From NCBI RefSeq assembly GCF_003947415.1, contig NZ_QHKL01000004.1, forward strand, positions 682,001-746,000: DNA of 64,000 nt, given 5' to 3'. A model generated the notes under the pieces. The model did not search any database, was not told the origin of the DNA, and worked only from the letters and a program-made list of their open reading frames with translations. This stretch comes from Amycolatopsis sp. WAC 01376. GTDB lineage: Bacteria; Actinomycetota; Actinomycetes; Mycobacteriales; Pseudonocardiaceae. Both the position numbers and the translations under genes were made by a program. Below, one piece after another: positions 44,028 to 52,870 of this stretch (within the stretch, counting starts at the first letter, position 1; every line of letters begins with the position of its first letter).

Positions 44028-47000
44028 CCGACTCGCTGGTCACTCCCGCACAGCGGCGCCTGCGTGAGCTGCTCGCCGACCGCGCCACCGCCGCACTGCG
44101 TGGCGGAACCCCCGCCGCGGAGCCCGCCATCCCCCGGCTCCCCCGCGACGGATCGCCGGTGCCGCTGTCGCCCGCGCAGGCCAGGCTGTGGTTCCTGGCC
44201 CGCTTCGAACCCGGCGGCCACGCCTACAACCTGCCGCTCGTGCTCGAACTGACCGGACCGGCCGACGAGACCGCGCTGCTCGCCGCGGTCCGGGACGTCG
44301 CCGACCGCCACGACGTGCTCCGCGGCGTGTACCGGGAGATCGACGGCGAACCGATGCGGTGCGCCGGGCCCGCCGTCCCGGTGTCCACTGTGGACGCCAC
44401 CGCGGCCGAGCTGGACGCCGCGGTGGCCGCCGAGGCCACCCGTCCGTTCTCGCTCGAGGACATGCCACCGATGCGGGCCGTGCTGTTCCGGGTCACCGCC
44501 GACCGGCGGGTGCTGGCGTTGACGTTCCACCACATCGCGATGGACGCCCCGTCGGTCGCCGTCGTGCTCGACGACCTCGCCGCCTGCTATGCGGCTCGCC
44601 TCGGCGTCCGCGACCTGCCGCCGCCACCGGCTCTTCAGTACGCGGACCTGGTGGCGTGGAACGGTTCCAGGCCGGACACCGCCGAGGACGGCCTGGACTG
44701 GTGGGCCGAGCGGCTCGCCGGGCTCCCTCCGGTGCTGGAGCTGCCGACCGACCGGCCCCGTCCGGCCGTGGCCGGGGACGAGGGTGCCGAGGTCGAGGTC
44801 GAAGTGCCTGCCACGCTCACCGCGCGATTGCGGGAGATCGGCCGCACCACCGGCACCACCCCGTTCATGGTGTTCCTGGCGTGCTGGCAGACACTGCTCG
44901 CCAGGCTGGCCGGGACGACCGACGTGCCGGTGGGTGTGCCGGAATCCGGACGGCGCCACCCGGACGCCGAACGGGTCGTCGGCTGCTTCGTCGGCACGCT
45001 GGTGCTGCGCACCGACCTGGCCGGGGCGACCACCGGCCGGGAACTGCTCGCCGCCGCCCGCGACACGGTGCTCGACGCGTTCGCGCATACGGACGTGGCG
45101 TTCGAGCGGATCGTGGAGCGCGTCGCGCCCCGACGCGGGCTCGACGCGGCGCCGGTCTTCCAGGTCATGCTCAACGTGCTCGACGAACCGTCGCGGGCAC
45201 CCGAGCTGCCCGGTCTGGCCACCCGGATCACCGAACCGCCGGTGCGCAGCGTCAAGTTCGACCTGAACCTCGCGCTGTCCCGGTCCGGCGACGGCTATTC
45301 GGGCGGGCTGGCCTACCGCACCGACCTGTTCGACCGCGGCACCGCCGAACGGATCGCCCGCTGGTTCGTCACGCTCGTCGACGGGATCACCGCGGACCTC
45401 GACCGGCCCGTGGCCGAGGTGCCCATCGAAGTGGTCACCACCCCGGCGCTGGCGGGCCCGGAGCAGGAGCGGACCGAACTCCGCCCGGTGCACACGCTGA
45501 TCGAGGACACCGCCGACCGCTGCCCGGACCGGGTCGCCGTGGTCGGCGCGACCGGCACGCTCACCTACCGGCGGCTCGACGAACGCGCCAACCGGATCGC
45601 GCACCGGCTGCGGGCGCTCGGAGTCCATGCCGACGAGCCGGTCGGGCTGCTGCTCGAACAGGGCACGGACGTGGCGTGCGCGGTGCTGGGCATCATGAAA
45701 TCCGGCGGCGCCTACCTGCCGATGGACACCACCTATCCGCAGGCTCGGGTGGCCGCCATCCTCGCCACCGCGGGCGCGCGGATCCTGCTCGCCGAACCCG
45801 GCCTCGACATCACCGTTCCCGGGGTCACCGTTCTGACCGTCGACGACGCGGTCGCGGACCAGCCCAGCACCCGGCCGGACGTCCCGGTCGCGGGGCACGA
45901 CCTGATCCACGTGATCTTCACGTCCGGTTCCACCGGTGCGCCGAAGGGAGTCGCGGTCGAGCACCGCAACGTCGCGCACTACCTGTCGGGCATGCTGCCC
46001 CGGCTCGGCGACGTGGCGGGCGCGTCGTTCGCGGTCGTCTCCACCCCGGCCGCCGACTTCGGTCTCACCTGCGTGTACGGCGCGCTCACCACCGGCGGCA
46101 CCGTCCACCTGGTCGACCGGGACACCGCGATGGACCCTGAGTCCTTCGCCGGGTATCTGGCCGAGCATCCGGTCGACGTACTCAAGTGCGTGCCCAGTCA
46201 CCTGGAACTCCTTGCCCGGCACGGGGACCTGGCCACCGTGCTGCCGAGGCGGCTGCTGATCCTCGCCGGCGAGGCGTGCCCGTGGTCGCTCGTCGAGCGG
46301 GTCGAGGCGGCCCGTCCCGGCCTTCGGGTGCAGAGCCACTACGGGCACACCGAGAGCACGATGATCTCGATGACGTGCGACGTGGCGGCCGTCCCGTCGC
46401 ACGAGCGCACCGGATACGTGCCGCTCGGCACGCCGCTGCCCGGGGTCGTCGGCCATCTCGTCGACGCGCGCGGCGCGGTCGTGCCCGACGGCATGACCGG
46501 CGAGCTGGTGATCGGCGGGCCGCAGATCACCCGCGGCTACCTTGGCGACGACACGCAGACCGCGGCCCGGTTCGTACCCGATCCGCTGGGCGCCGGCGTG
46601 CGGTGCTTCCGCAGCGGCGATCTGCTGCGGGTGCGTGCCGACGGCACCGTGCAGTTCCTCGGCCGCGCCGACGACCAGGTGAAGGTGCGCGGGCACCGGG
46701 TGGAACTGGGCGAGGTCACCGCCGCCCTCCGCGACGTCGACGGGGTGGCCGACGCCGTGGTGCTTCCCGTCGGCGTCGGCCTCGACCGGCGCCTGGCCGC
46801 TTGGCTGGTCGGGCCGGGGCTCGACGTGGCGACCGTGCGGCGGGCGCTGCGTGACCGGCTGCCGGACTACATGGTGCCCGGCTCACTCACGGTCCTGGAC
46901 CGCTTGCCTCTCAACGCGAACGGCAAGATCGACCGGGCGGCGCTGCCCGACGTCACCGAGCGGGAGCCTGCCACGCGGCGGCCGGTGGCGACCCCGGCCG

Positions 47001-50000
47001 AGCGGCTCGTGGCGCGGGTCTGGGGCGACGTGCTCGGGATCGACGGCATCGCCGCCGACGACGACTTCTTCGCCGTGGGCGGTCATTCCTTCGCCGCGGT
47101 GCGCGTGGCGGGACGGCTGGGCGAGGCGCTGCGCCGCGACGTCGCCGTGCGCACGATGTTCGAGCATCCGGTGCTGGCCGACCTCGCCGCCGCGCTGGCC
47201 GCCGACCCTGGCGGCGTGTCCGGCGGCGCGCCCATCCCCGTGCGGCCGGACCCCGAAGCACCTGCGCCGCTGTCGTCCGCGCAGGCACGGCTGTGGTTTC
47301 TCGAACTGCTAGGACCGGGGTCTGCCTATCACGCCGATCTCGTGCTGCGGCTGCGCGGGCCGCTGGACGCGGCGGCGATGGCGCTCGCGGTGTGGGACGT
47401 AGCCGCCCGGCACACCGTCCTGCGCAGCGTCATCGAAGAGCGGGACGGCACCCCGGTGGCCGTGCCGGTGCCGGCCGACCGCGTGCCAGTGTCCATTGTG
47501 GATATCTCGGCCGACCGGGTGGACGCGGCATGCCGGGCGGAGCTGGCGCGGCCGTTCGCGCTCGACCGGGAGCCGCCGCTGCGGGCCTCGCTGTTCCGGA
47601 TCGCCGCCGATGAGCACGTGCTCGCGCTCACCGTGCACCACATCGCGACCGACAACTGGTCGCGCGGCGTCATCGGCACGGACCTCGCCGACGCGTACGC
47701 CGCCCGGCTCGCCGGATCGGCACCGGACGCGGCCCTGCCCGTCCAGTACGCGGACTACGCCGCCTGGCTGGCCGCCCGCGGGCGCGACGAAGACCTGGAG
47801 TGGTGGTGCGACCGCCTGTCCGGGCTGCCGCCGCTGCTCGCGTTGCCGACCGACCGGCCCCGTCCGGCGGTGGCCGACTGGTCCGGCGGGCACGTCCGGT
47901 TCGCCCTCCCCGCCGCGCTCACCGCACGCGTCCGGGAGGTCGCGGCCGAGGCGGGCGTGACACCGTTCATGGTGCTGCTGGCCTGCTGGCAGGAACTGCT
48001 CGGCCGCCGCGCCGGTACCGACGACGTCGCGGTCGGCGTGCCGGAGTCCGGGCGGCATCACCCGGACGCCGAGTCGACGGTGGGCTGTTTCGTGAACACG
48101 CTCGTGTTGCGCACGGACCTCGGTGGCGACCCGACCGTGCGGGAGTTGCTCGGCCGGTCACGTGAGACCGTGCTCGGCGCGTTCGCGCACGCCGAGACGC
48201 CCCTCGAAGGGATCATCGAGCGGCTGCGGCCGGAGCGGTCCGTGGCCGCGACGCCGATCTTCCAGGTACTGCTGAACGTCCTCGACCAGCCGGCGACGCC
48301 GCCCGCCATCCCGGGTGTCGAGGTGACGGCCGTCCGCGACGCGGGCGAGCAGGTGAAGTTCGACCTCAGCATGGTGCTGGTCAACGACGGCGACACTTAC
48401 CTCGGTGGCCTCGCCTACCGGGCCGACCTCTTCGACGCCGGTACCGCGGAAGGGATCGTCACCGACTTCCAGGCACTCCTGACCGGCTTGCTGTCCAATG
48501 TGGACCAGCCGGTCGCCGCGGCCGGTCCGGCCCGCGCCGGGTCCCGCCCGGTCAGCGAGCCCATTCCCGCGCCGGTGAAGAGTTCCCGTGTGCCGGAAAC
48601 GCCGACCGAGCACCGCGTCGCTCAGGTGTGGGCGCAGGTGCTCGATGTGCCCGAAGTCCGCGCGGAGGACGACTTCTTCGCCCTCGGCGGCCATTCGTTC
48701 ACCGCGGTCCGCGCGGTCCGGCTGATCGACGAGCGGCTTCGGGTCATCGACCTGTTCCTGCACCCGACCGTCCGCGAACTGGCCGCCCACCTCGACGCCG
48801 GGCAGGAGACCGGCGACGGACGCCTGCTGCACCGCCTCTCCCCCGCCCGCGCGGGCACACCGGACGTGACGCTCGTCTGCGTGCCCTACGGCGGTGGCTC
48901 GGCCGCGGTGTTCCAGCCACTGGCCACGGAACTCGCCGCCACCACACCGGGCGTCGACCTGCTCGCCGTCGAACTGCCCGGCCACGACGTGGCCCGGCCC
49001 GACGAGGCGTTCCGCACCGTCGACGAGGTCGTGGACCTGCTGGCCGAGGAGATCGGCCGGACCGTCACCGGCCCGGTCGCGCTGTACGGGCATTGCGTCG
49101 GTTCCGCGGTGGCCACCGCGCTCGCCGCCCGGCTGGAGGCCGACGGCCGCACCGTCGCCGGAGTGGTCGTGGCGGGCAGCTTCCCCTCCGCACGCCTGCC
49201 GGGCAAGCTTTCCGCCTGGCTGCAACGCCGATTCCCGCGCGAACGCTGGGTGGCGGACCGGCTCTACCGGGACACGCTGCGGGCCACCGGCGGACTGCTG
49301 GACGACATGGACGAGACCGCGAGCGCGGCGATGCTGCGGGCGCTGCGGCACGACGCCGGACAGGCGCAGGCGTGGTTCGGCGGCGCGCTCGACCCGGACG
49401 CCGGGCGAACACCGCGGCTCACTGCGCCGATCCTGTGCGTGGTCGGGTCGAGCGACCCGGCGACCGAGCTGTACCAGGAGCGGTACCGCGAGTGGGGCGT
49501 GTTCGCCGACCGGGTCGAGCTGGCCGTGCTGCCCAAGGCCGGGCACTACTTCCTGCGTCACCAGGCCGCCGACGTCGCCGCGCTGCTGCGGGACCGGCTG
49601 CCCCGCTGGGCCGCCGGTGACCTGCCGCCGGAAGTCGGCGACGTCCCGGTCGCCGCGACCGCGACCCGGCGCGGGCTCCGCGCGTTCTACACCGTGGCGG
49701 GTGGCCAAGCCGTGTCGATGATCGGCAACGAACTGAGCGCGTTCGCGCTCGGCGTGTGGGCCTACCAGCTCAGCGGACGCGTCATCGATCTCGCGCTGGT
49801 CGTGTTGCTCGCCCGTGTGCCGAGCATGCTGCTGACGCCGGTCGGCGGCGCGCTCGCCGACCGGGTGGACCGCAGGCGGATCATGCTGTGCTGCGATCTG
49901 ACGAGCGGCGCGGCGATGGCCGCGCTCGCCGTCCTGGTCGCCTTGGGACGGCTCGATCTCGTGGCGGTCTGCGTGATCGTCGGGGTCATGTCGGTGGCGT

Positions 50001-50938
50001 CGGCGTTCCACCGGCCCGCCTACCTGGCGGCGATCGCCCAGCTGGTGCCGAAGCCGTACTTGCCGCAGGCCAACGCGCTCGCCGACATGGGCGCCGGGCT
50101 CGGCACCGTACTCGGGCCGGTCCTCGGCGGTGTCCTCATGGGACTGTCCGGGCTGACCGCGGTCGTCGTGGTCGACGTCGCCACGTTCGCGATCGGGGTG
50201 ACCACGCTGATGCTGGTGCGGTTCCCGAACCGGATGTTCTTCACGCAGGCCGAACCGTTCACGAGGGCGGTCACCGGCGGGTGGAAGTTCGTGCTGCGCC
50301 GCAAACCGCTGCTGGTGATGATCGGCTACTTCGCGGTGGTCAACTACTTCACCGCCGTGATGTGGGTCGGGCTCACCCCGCTGGTCCTGTCGCTCGGCTC
50401 GACGGGCGAACTGGGTGTGGTCAGTGCCGTCGGCGGGATCGGCGCCGCGGTCGGCGCACTCGTCGTGGTGACCTGGGGCGGCACCACACGCCGTTCCACC
50501 GGCATGATCGCCTTCGTCATCGGCTCCGGGCTCGGGGTGGCGCTGATGGGCGCGTGGCCGTCCGTGTTCGTGGTCGCGGCCGGCCTGTTCGTGCGGCTGG
50601 CGTGCATGAGCATCGGCAACGCGCATTGGCTGTCGATCATCCAGACGAAGGTCGGCCAGCAGCTGCAGGGCCGGGTGCTGGCGATCAACGTCATGCTGGC
50701 CACCGCCATGCAACCGCTCGGGTTCCTGACCGCGGGACCGCTCGCCGATCGGCTCGGCGGCTTCGCCACGCTGATGGTGGTGTCCGGTGCCGTGCTGGTG
50801 GTGTGGGGCGTGCTCGGGCTGCGGTACCGGCCGCTGCGCGACATCGAGGACCTGCTGCCGGACGCGGCGCCACCGGCGGAGATCGACGCCGACCTCGACC
50901 GGGTGCAGGCGCTCGCCGACCGGAACCTGGCGCGGTGA
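44024..50938 (+). CDS. NRPS C-A-T-C-T-TE fused to an MFS exporter
   Basis: 2304 residues, GGGGAG before the ATG. Approximate domains: C3 45-475 (HHIAMDA), A4 490-980, T4 988-1055 (GGHSF), C4 1082-1500 (HHIATDN), T5 1525-1592 (GGHSF), TE 1612-1860, MFS 1880-2283. The C4-T5 unit has no A domain. A4 is atypical: the substrate-anchoring Asp of FDxS is replaced (STPAADFGLT) and its A5 motif reads YGHTEST instead of YGPTETT. The TE nucleophile is Cys1691 (GHCVGS), with acid SSDP and His GHYF. The MFS part is EntS-like with about 12 spans (PSMLLTPVGGALADRVDRRR). The protein would finish, release and export the peptide. Downstream genes supply precursors. Confidence 0.9.
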   Translation: MTDSLVTPAQRRLRELLADRATAALRGGTPAAEPAIPRLPRDGSPVPLSPAQARLWFLARFEPGGHAYNLPLVLELTGPADETALLAAVRDVADRHDVLRGVYREIDGEPMRCAGPAVPVSTVDATAAELDAAVAAEATRPFSLEDMPPMRAVLFRVTADRRVLALTFHHIAMDAPSVAVVLDDLAACYAARLGVRDLPPPPALQYADLVAWNGSRPDTAEDGLDWWAERLAGLPPVLELPTDRPRPAVAGDEGAEVEVEVPATLTARLREIGRTTGTTPFMVFLACWQTLLARLAGTTDVPVGVPESGRRHPDAERVVGCFVGTLVLRTDLAGATTGRELLAAARDTVLDAFAHTDVAFERIVERVAPRRGLDAAPVFQVMLNVLDEPSRAPELPGLATRITEPPVRSVKFDLNLALSRSGDGYSGGLAYRTDLFDRGTAERIARWFVTLVDGITADLDRPVAEVPIEVVTTPALAGPEQERTELRPVHTLIEDTADRCPDRVAVVGATGTLTYRRLDERANRIAHRLRALGVHADEPVGLLLEQGTDVACAVLGIMKSGGAYLPMDTTYPQARVAAILATAGARILLAEPGLDITVPGVTVLTVDDAVADQPSTRPDVPVAGHDLIHVIFTSGSTGAPKGVAVEHRNVAHYLSGMLPRLGDVAGASFAVVSTPAADFGLTCVYGALTTGGTVHLVDRDTAMDPESFAGYLAEHPVDVLKCVPSHLELLARHGDLATVLPRRLLILAGEACPWSLVERVEAARPGLRVQSHYGHTESTMISMTCDVAAVPSHERTGYVPLGTPLPGVVGHLVDARGAVVPDGMTGELVIGGPQITRGYLGDDTQTAARFVPDPLGAGVRCFRSGDLLRVRADGTVQFLGRADDQVKVRGHRVELGEVTAALRDVDGVADAVVLPVGVGLDRRLAAWLVGPGLDVATVRRALRDRLPDYMVPGSLTVLDRLPLNANGKIDRAALPDVTEREPATRRPVATPAERLVARVWGDVLGIDGIAADDDFFAVGGHSFAAVRVAGRLGEALRRDVAVRTMFEHPVLADLAAALAADPGGVSGGAPIPVRPDPEAPAPLSSAQARLWFLELLGPGSAYHADLVLRLRGPLDAAAMALAVWDVAARHTVLRSVIEERDGTPVAVPVPADRVPVSIVDISADRVDAACRAELARPFALDREPPLRASLFRIAADEHVLALTVHHIATDNWSRGVIGTDLADAYAARLAGSAPDAALPVQYADYAAWLAARGRDEDLEWWCDRLSGLPPLLALPTDRPRPAVADWSGGHVRFALPAALTARVREVAAEAGVTPFMVLLACWQELLGRRAGTDDVAVGVPESGRHHPDAESTVGCFVNTLVLRTDLGGDPTVRELLGRSRETVLGAFAHAETPLEGIIERLRPERSVAATPIFQVLLNVLDQPATPPAIPGVEVTAVRDAGEQVKFDLSMVLVNDGDTYLGGLAYRADLFDAGTAEGIVTDFQALLTGLLSNVDQPVAAAGPARAGSRPVSEPIPAPVKSSRVPETPTEHRVAQVWAQVLDVPEVRAEDDFFALGGHSFTAVRAVRLIDERLRVIDLFLHPTVRELAAHLDAGQETGDGRLLHRLSPARAGTPDVTLVCVPYGGGSAAVFQPLATELAATTPGVDLLAVELPGHDVARPDEAFRTVDEVVDLLAEEIGRTVTGPVALYGHCVGSAVATALAARLEADGRTVAGVVVAGSFPSARLPGKLSAWLQRRFPRERWVADRLYRDTLRATGGLLDDMDETASAAMLRALRHDAGQAQAWFGGALDPDAGRTPRLTAPILCVVGSSDPATELYQERYREWGVFADRVELAVLPKAGHYFLRHQAADVAALLRDRLPRWAAGDLPPEVGDVPVAATATRRGLRAFYTVAGGQAVSMIGNELSAFALGVWAYQLSGRVIDLALVVLLARVPSMLLTPVGGALADRVDRRRIMLCCDLTSGAAMAALAVLVALGRLDLVAVCVIVGVMSVASAFHRPAYLAAIAQLVPKPYLPQANALADMGAGLGTVLGPVLGGVLMGLSGLTAVVVVDVATFAIGVTTLMLVRFPNRMFFTQAEPFTRAVTGGWKFVLRRKPLLVMIGYFAVVNYFTAVMWVGLTPLVLSLGSTGELGVVSAVGGIGAAVGALVVVTWGGTTRRSTGMIAFVIGSGLGVALMGAWPSVFVVAAGLFVRLACMSIGNAHWLSIIQTKVGQQLQGRVLAINVMLATAMQPLGFLTAGPLADRLGGFATLMVVSGAVLVVWGVLGLRYRPLRDIEDLLPDAAPPAEIDADLDRVQALADRNLAR

Positions 50939-50943
50939 CACCG

Positions 50944-51882
50944 ATGTCCTCTCTCGTCACCCCGGCCGACCTGCGTTCCGCCGCCGAGCGGATCCGGTAC
51001 GCCGTGCACCGCACTCCCCTGCTCGGCCCGGTCGGCGACCTGTGGCTCAAACCGGAGCACCGGCAGCGGACCGGTTCGTTCAAGGCACGAGGCGCGCTCA
51101 ACGCGGTCGCCCGGCTCACCGCGGGCCACGTCCTCGCCCAGTCGTCCGGCAACCACGGGCGTGCGGTGGCCTACGCGGCGGCACTGCACGGCCTGCGCGC
51201 CACGGTCGTCCTTCCCGCAACCGCGCCCGCGTTGAAGGTGGACGCGGTACGCGCGCTCGGCGCGCACGTCGTGATCGTGCCACCCGCGCTGCGCGAACGG
51301 ACCACGGCCGAACTGGCGGCACGGACCGGCGCCACCGTCGTCGGTTCCGCCGACTTCGACGTGATCGCCGGGCACGGCACGGTCGGCGCCGAGATCGTGG
51401 CGGATCTGCCGGAGGTGCGCACCGTCCTGGTGCCGGTGTGCAACGGCGGCCTGCTCGCCGGGGTCGCCGCCGCGGTGAAGGCGGTCTCCCCCGGCACCCG
51501 TGTCGTCGGGGTCGAGCCGGCGCTGGCCGGGGACGCGGCCGAGTCGCTGCGCCTGGGCAGGCTGGTGCGGTGGCCGGTGGAGCGGACCTACCGCACGATC
51601 GCGGACGGGCTGCGCGCGCCGGTGCTCGGCGAGCTGGCGTGGCGGCATATCAGGGTGCTCGTGGACGACATCGTCACCGTCGACGAGGACGGCATCGTCG
51701 CCGCGCAGGAGTTCCTGTCCGACCGGTTCGGGGTGCTCGCGGAGCCGAGCGGTGCGGTGGCGACCGCCGCCCACCTGACCGGACGGTGGCGTGGCGCGAC
51801 CGTGGCGGTCGTATCCGGCGGCAATGTCGCGGCCACGGTTCCGGCGGCCAGGAGAGAGTGGGTGTCCGTTGAGCACGGGTGA
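50944..51882 (+). CDS. Threonine dehydratase-like PLP enzyme (fold type II)
   Basis: 312 residues, starting 5 bases after the NRPS-MFS stop. The PLP Lys is in TGSFKARGALNA, the phosphate/substrate loops are SSGNHGRAVAYAA and CNGGLLAGVAAAV, and the end motif is VVSGGNVAAT. AEPSGA precedes it. There is no C-terminal ACT domain, so it is the catabolic or biosynthetic, not the feedback-regulated, type. Relatives deaminate Thr or Ser, racemise Ser, or eliminate ammonia from diaminopropionate. In this operon it may make a 2-oxo acid or dehydro precursor, or clear excess Dap; none of this can be decided by sequence. Confidence 0.82.
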   Translation: MSSLVTPADLRSAAERIRYAVHRTPLLGPVGDLWLKPEHRQRTGSFKARGALNAVARLTAGHVLAQSSGNHGRAVAYAAALHGLRATVVLPATAPALKVDAVRALGAHVVIVPPALRERTTAELAARTGATVVGSADFDVIAGHGTVGAEIVADLPEVRTVLVPVCNGGLLAGVAAAVKAVSPGTRVVGVEPALAGDAAESLRLGRLVRWPVERTYRTIADGLRAPVLGELAWRHIRVLVDDIVTVDEDGIVAAQEFLSDRFGVLAEPSGAVATAAHLTGRWRGATVAVVSGGNVAATVPAARREWVSVEHG

Positions 51883-52861
51883 TTTGAGCGGAGTGCTCGC
51901 GACGATCGGCGACACCCCACTGGTCGCGCTGGAGCGGGTCGTGCCGATCGCGGACGTCCAGGTGTTCGCCAAGATGGAGAAGTTCAATCCGGGCGGCAGT
52001 GTCAAGGACCGCACCGCGCTGCACATGCTGCGCGGCAAGATCCAGGCCGGTGAGCTGATACCGGGCCGGTCGGTGGTGGTGGAGTCGACCTCCGGCAACC
52101 TCGGTGTCGGCCTCGCCCAGCTGTGCGCCTACTTCGGGCTCGAGCTGATCTGCGTGGTCGACACCCGGACGACCGCCCAGACCGTCGCCCTGTTGCGGGC
52201 CTACGGCGCGGCGGTGGAAGTCGTGTCCGCGCCGGGCGGCGACCTGCTCGGCGCGCGGATCGCGCGGGTGCGGGAACTGGTGGCGCTGCTGCCGGACGCG
52301 TTCTGGCCCAACCAATACGAGAACCCGCTCAACGCGGCCGCGCACGAGCGGACGATGGCCGAGATCGTCACCGCGCTGGACGGACGGGTCGACTACCTGT
52401 TCTGCTCGGTCAGCACCGGCGGCACGCTGCGCGGCTGCGCCGACCACATCCGCGACCACGGCCTGGCCACGAAACTGGTCGCGGTCGACGCCGCGGGCAG
52501 CGCGATCTTCCACACCCCGACCGAGGACCGGCTGATCCCGGGACACGGTGCCGGGCGGCGGCCGCCCTTGGTGGACGTCGGCGTGGTCAGCGAGATCGTC
52601 CATGTGACCGACCTGGAATGCGTGCGTGCCTGCCGGCTGCTGGTGGCGCGTGAAGCGATCCTGGCAGGCGGGTCGTCGGGCGCGACCGTGTCCGCGCTCG
52701 GCAAGCTGCGCCACCGCATCCCCGCCGGATCCCGCTGTGTGCTCGTCTTCCCCGACGACGGCAACCGCTACCTCGACACCATCTACTCGGATTCCTGGGT
52801 ACTCGAGCACTTCGGTGAAGTACCCGAGGTCAAGACCCGGCCGTTGACCGCCGCCCGGTAA
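51869..52861 (+). CDS. SbnA-like enzyme of L-2,3-diaminopropionate synthesis
   Basis: 330 residues from the TTG at 51869, which overlaps the previous gene by 14 bases. AGGAGA lies 13 bases upstream. A later TTG (51884) or GTG (51893) is possible. It is a cysteine-synthase fold: PLP Lys in NPGGSVKDRTALHML, STSGNLGVGLAQ, SVSTGGTLRGCADHI and IPGHGAGRRPP. SbnA joins O-phosphoserine and glutamate to give N-(1-amino-1-carboxyethyl)-glutamate, which SbnB oxidises to L-2,3-diaminopropionate. The SbnB homologue lies two genes downstream in the same operon, which makes this assignment much stronger than O-acetylserine sulfhydrylase. Confidence 0.85.
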   Translation: MSTGDLSGVLATIGDTPLVALERVVPIADVQVFAKMEKFNPGGSVKDRTALHMLRGKIQAGELIPGRSVVVESTSGNLGVGLAQLCAYFGLELICVVDTRTTAQTVALLRAYGAAVEVVSAPGGDLLGARIARVRELVALLPDAFWPNQYENPLNAAAHERTMAEIVTALDGRVDYLFCSVSTGGTLRGCADHIRDHGLATKLVAVDAAGSAIFHTPTEDRLIPGHGAGRRPPLVDVGVVSEIVHVTDLECVRACRLLVAREAILAGGSSGATVSALGKLRHRIPAGSRCVLVFPDDGNRYLDTIYSDSWVLEHFGEVPEVKTRPLTAAR

Positions 52862-52870
52862 GGAGAAACC

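Noticed and set aside
48158..50941. Minus-strand open frame of 927 residues opposite the NRPS-MFS gene
   Set aside because: It is antisense to a clear TE-MFS coding sequence and its residues (Gln/His/Arg/Gly-rich) match no fold. High GC content creates such frames.
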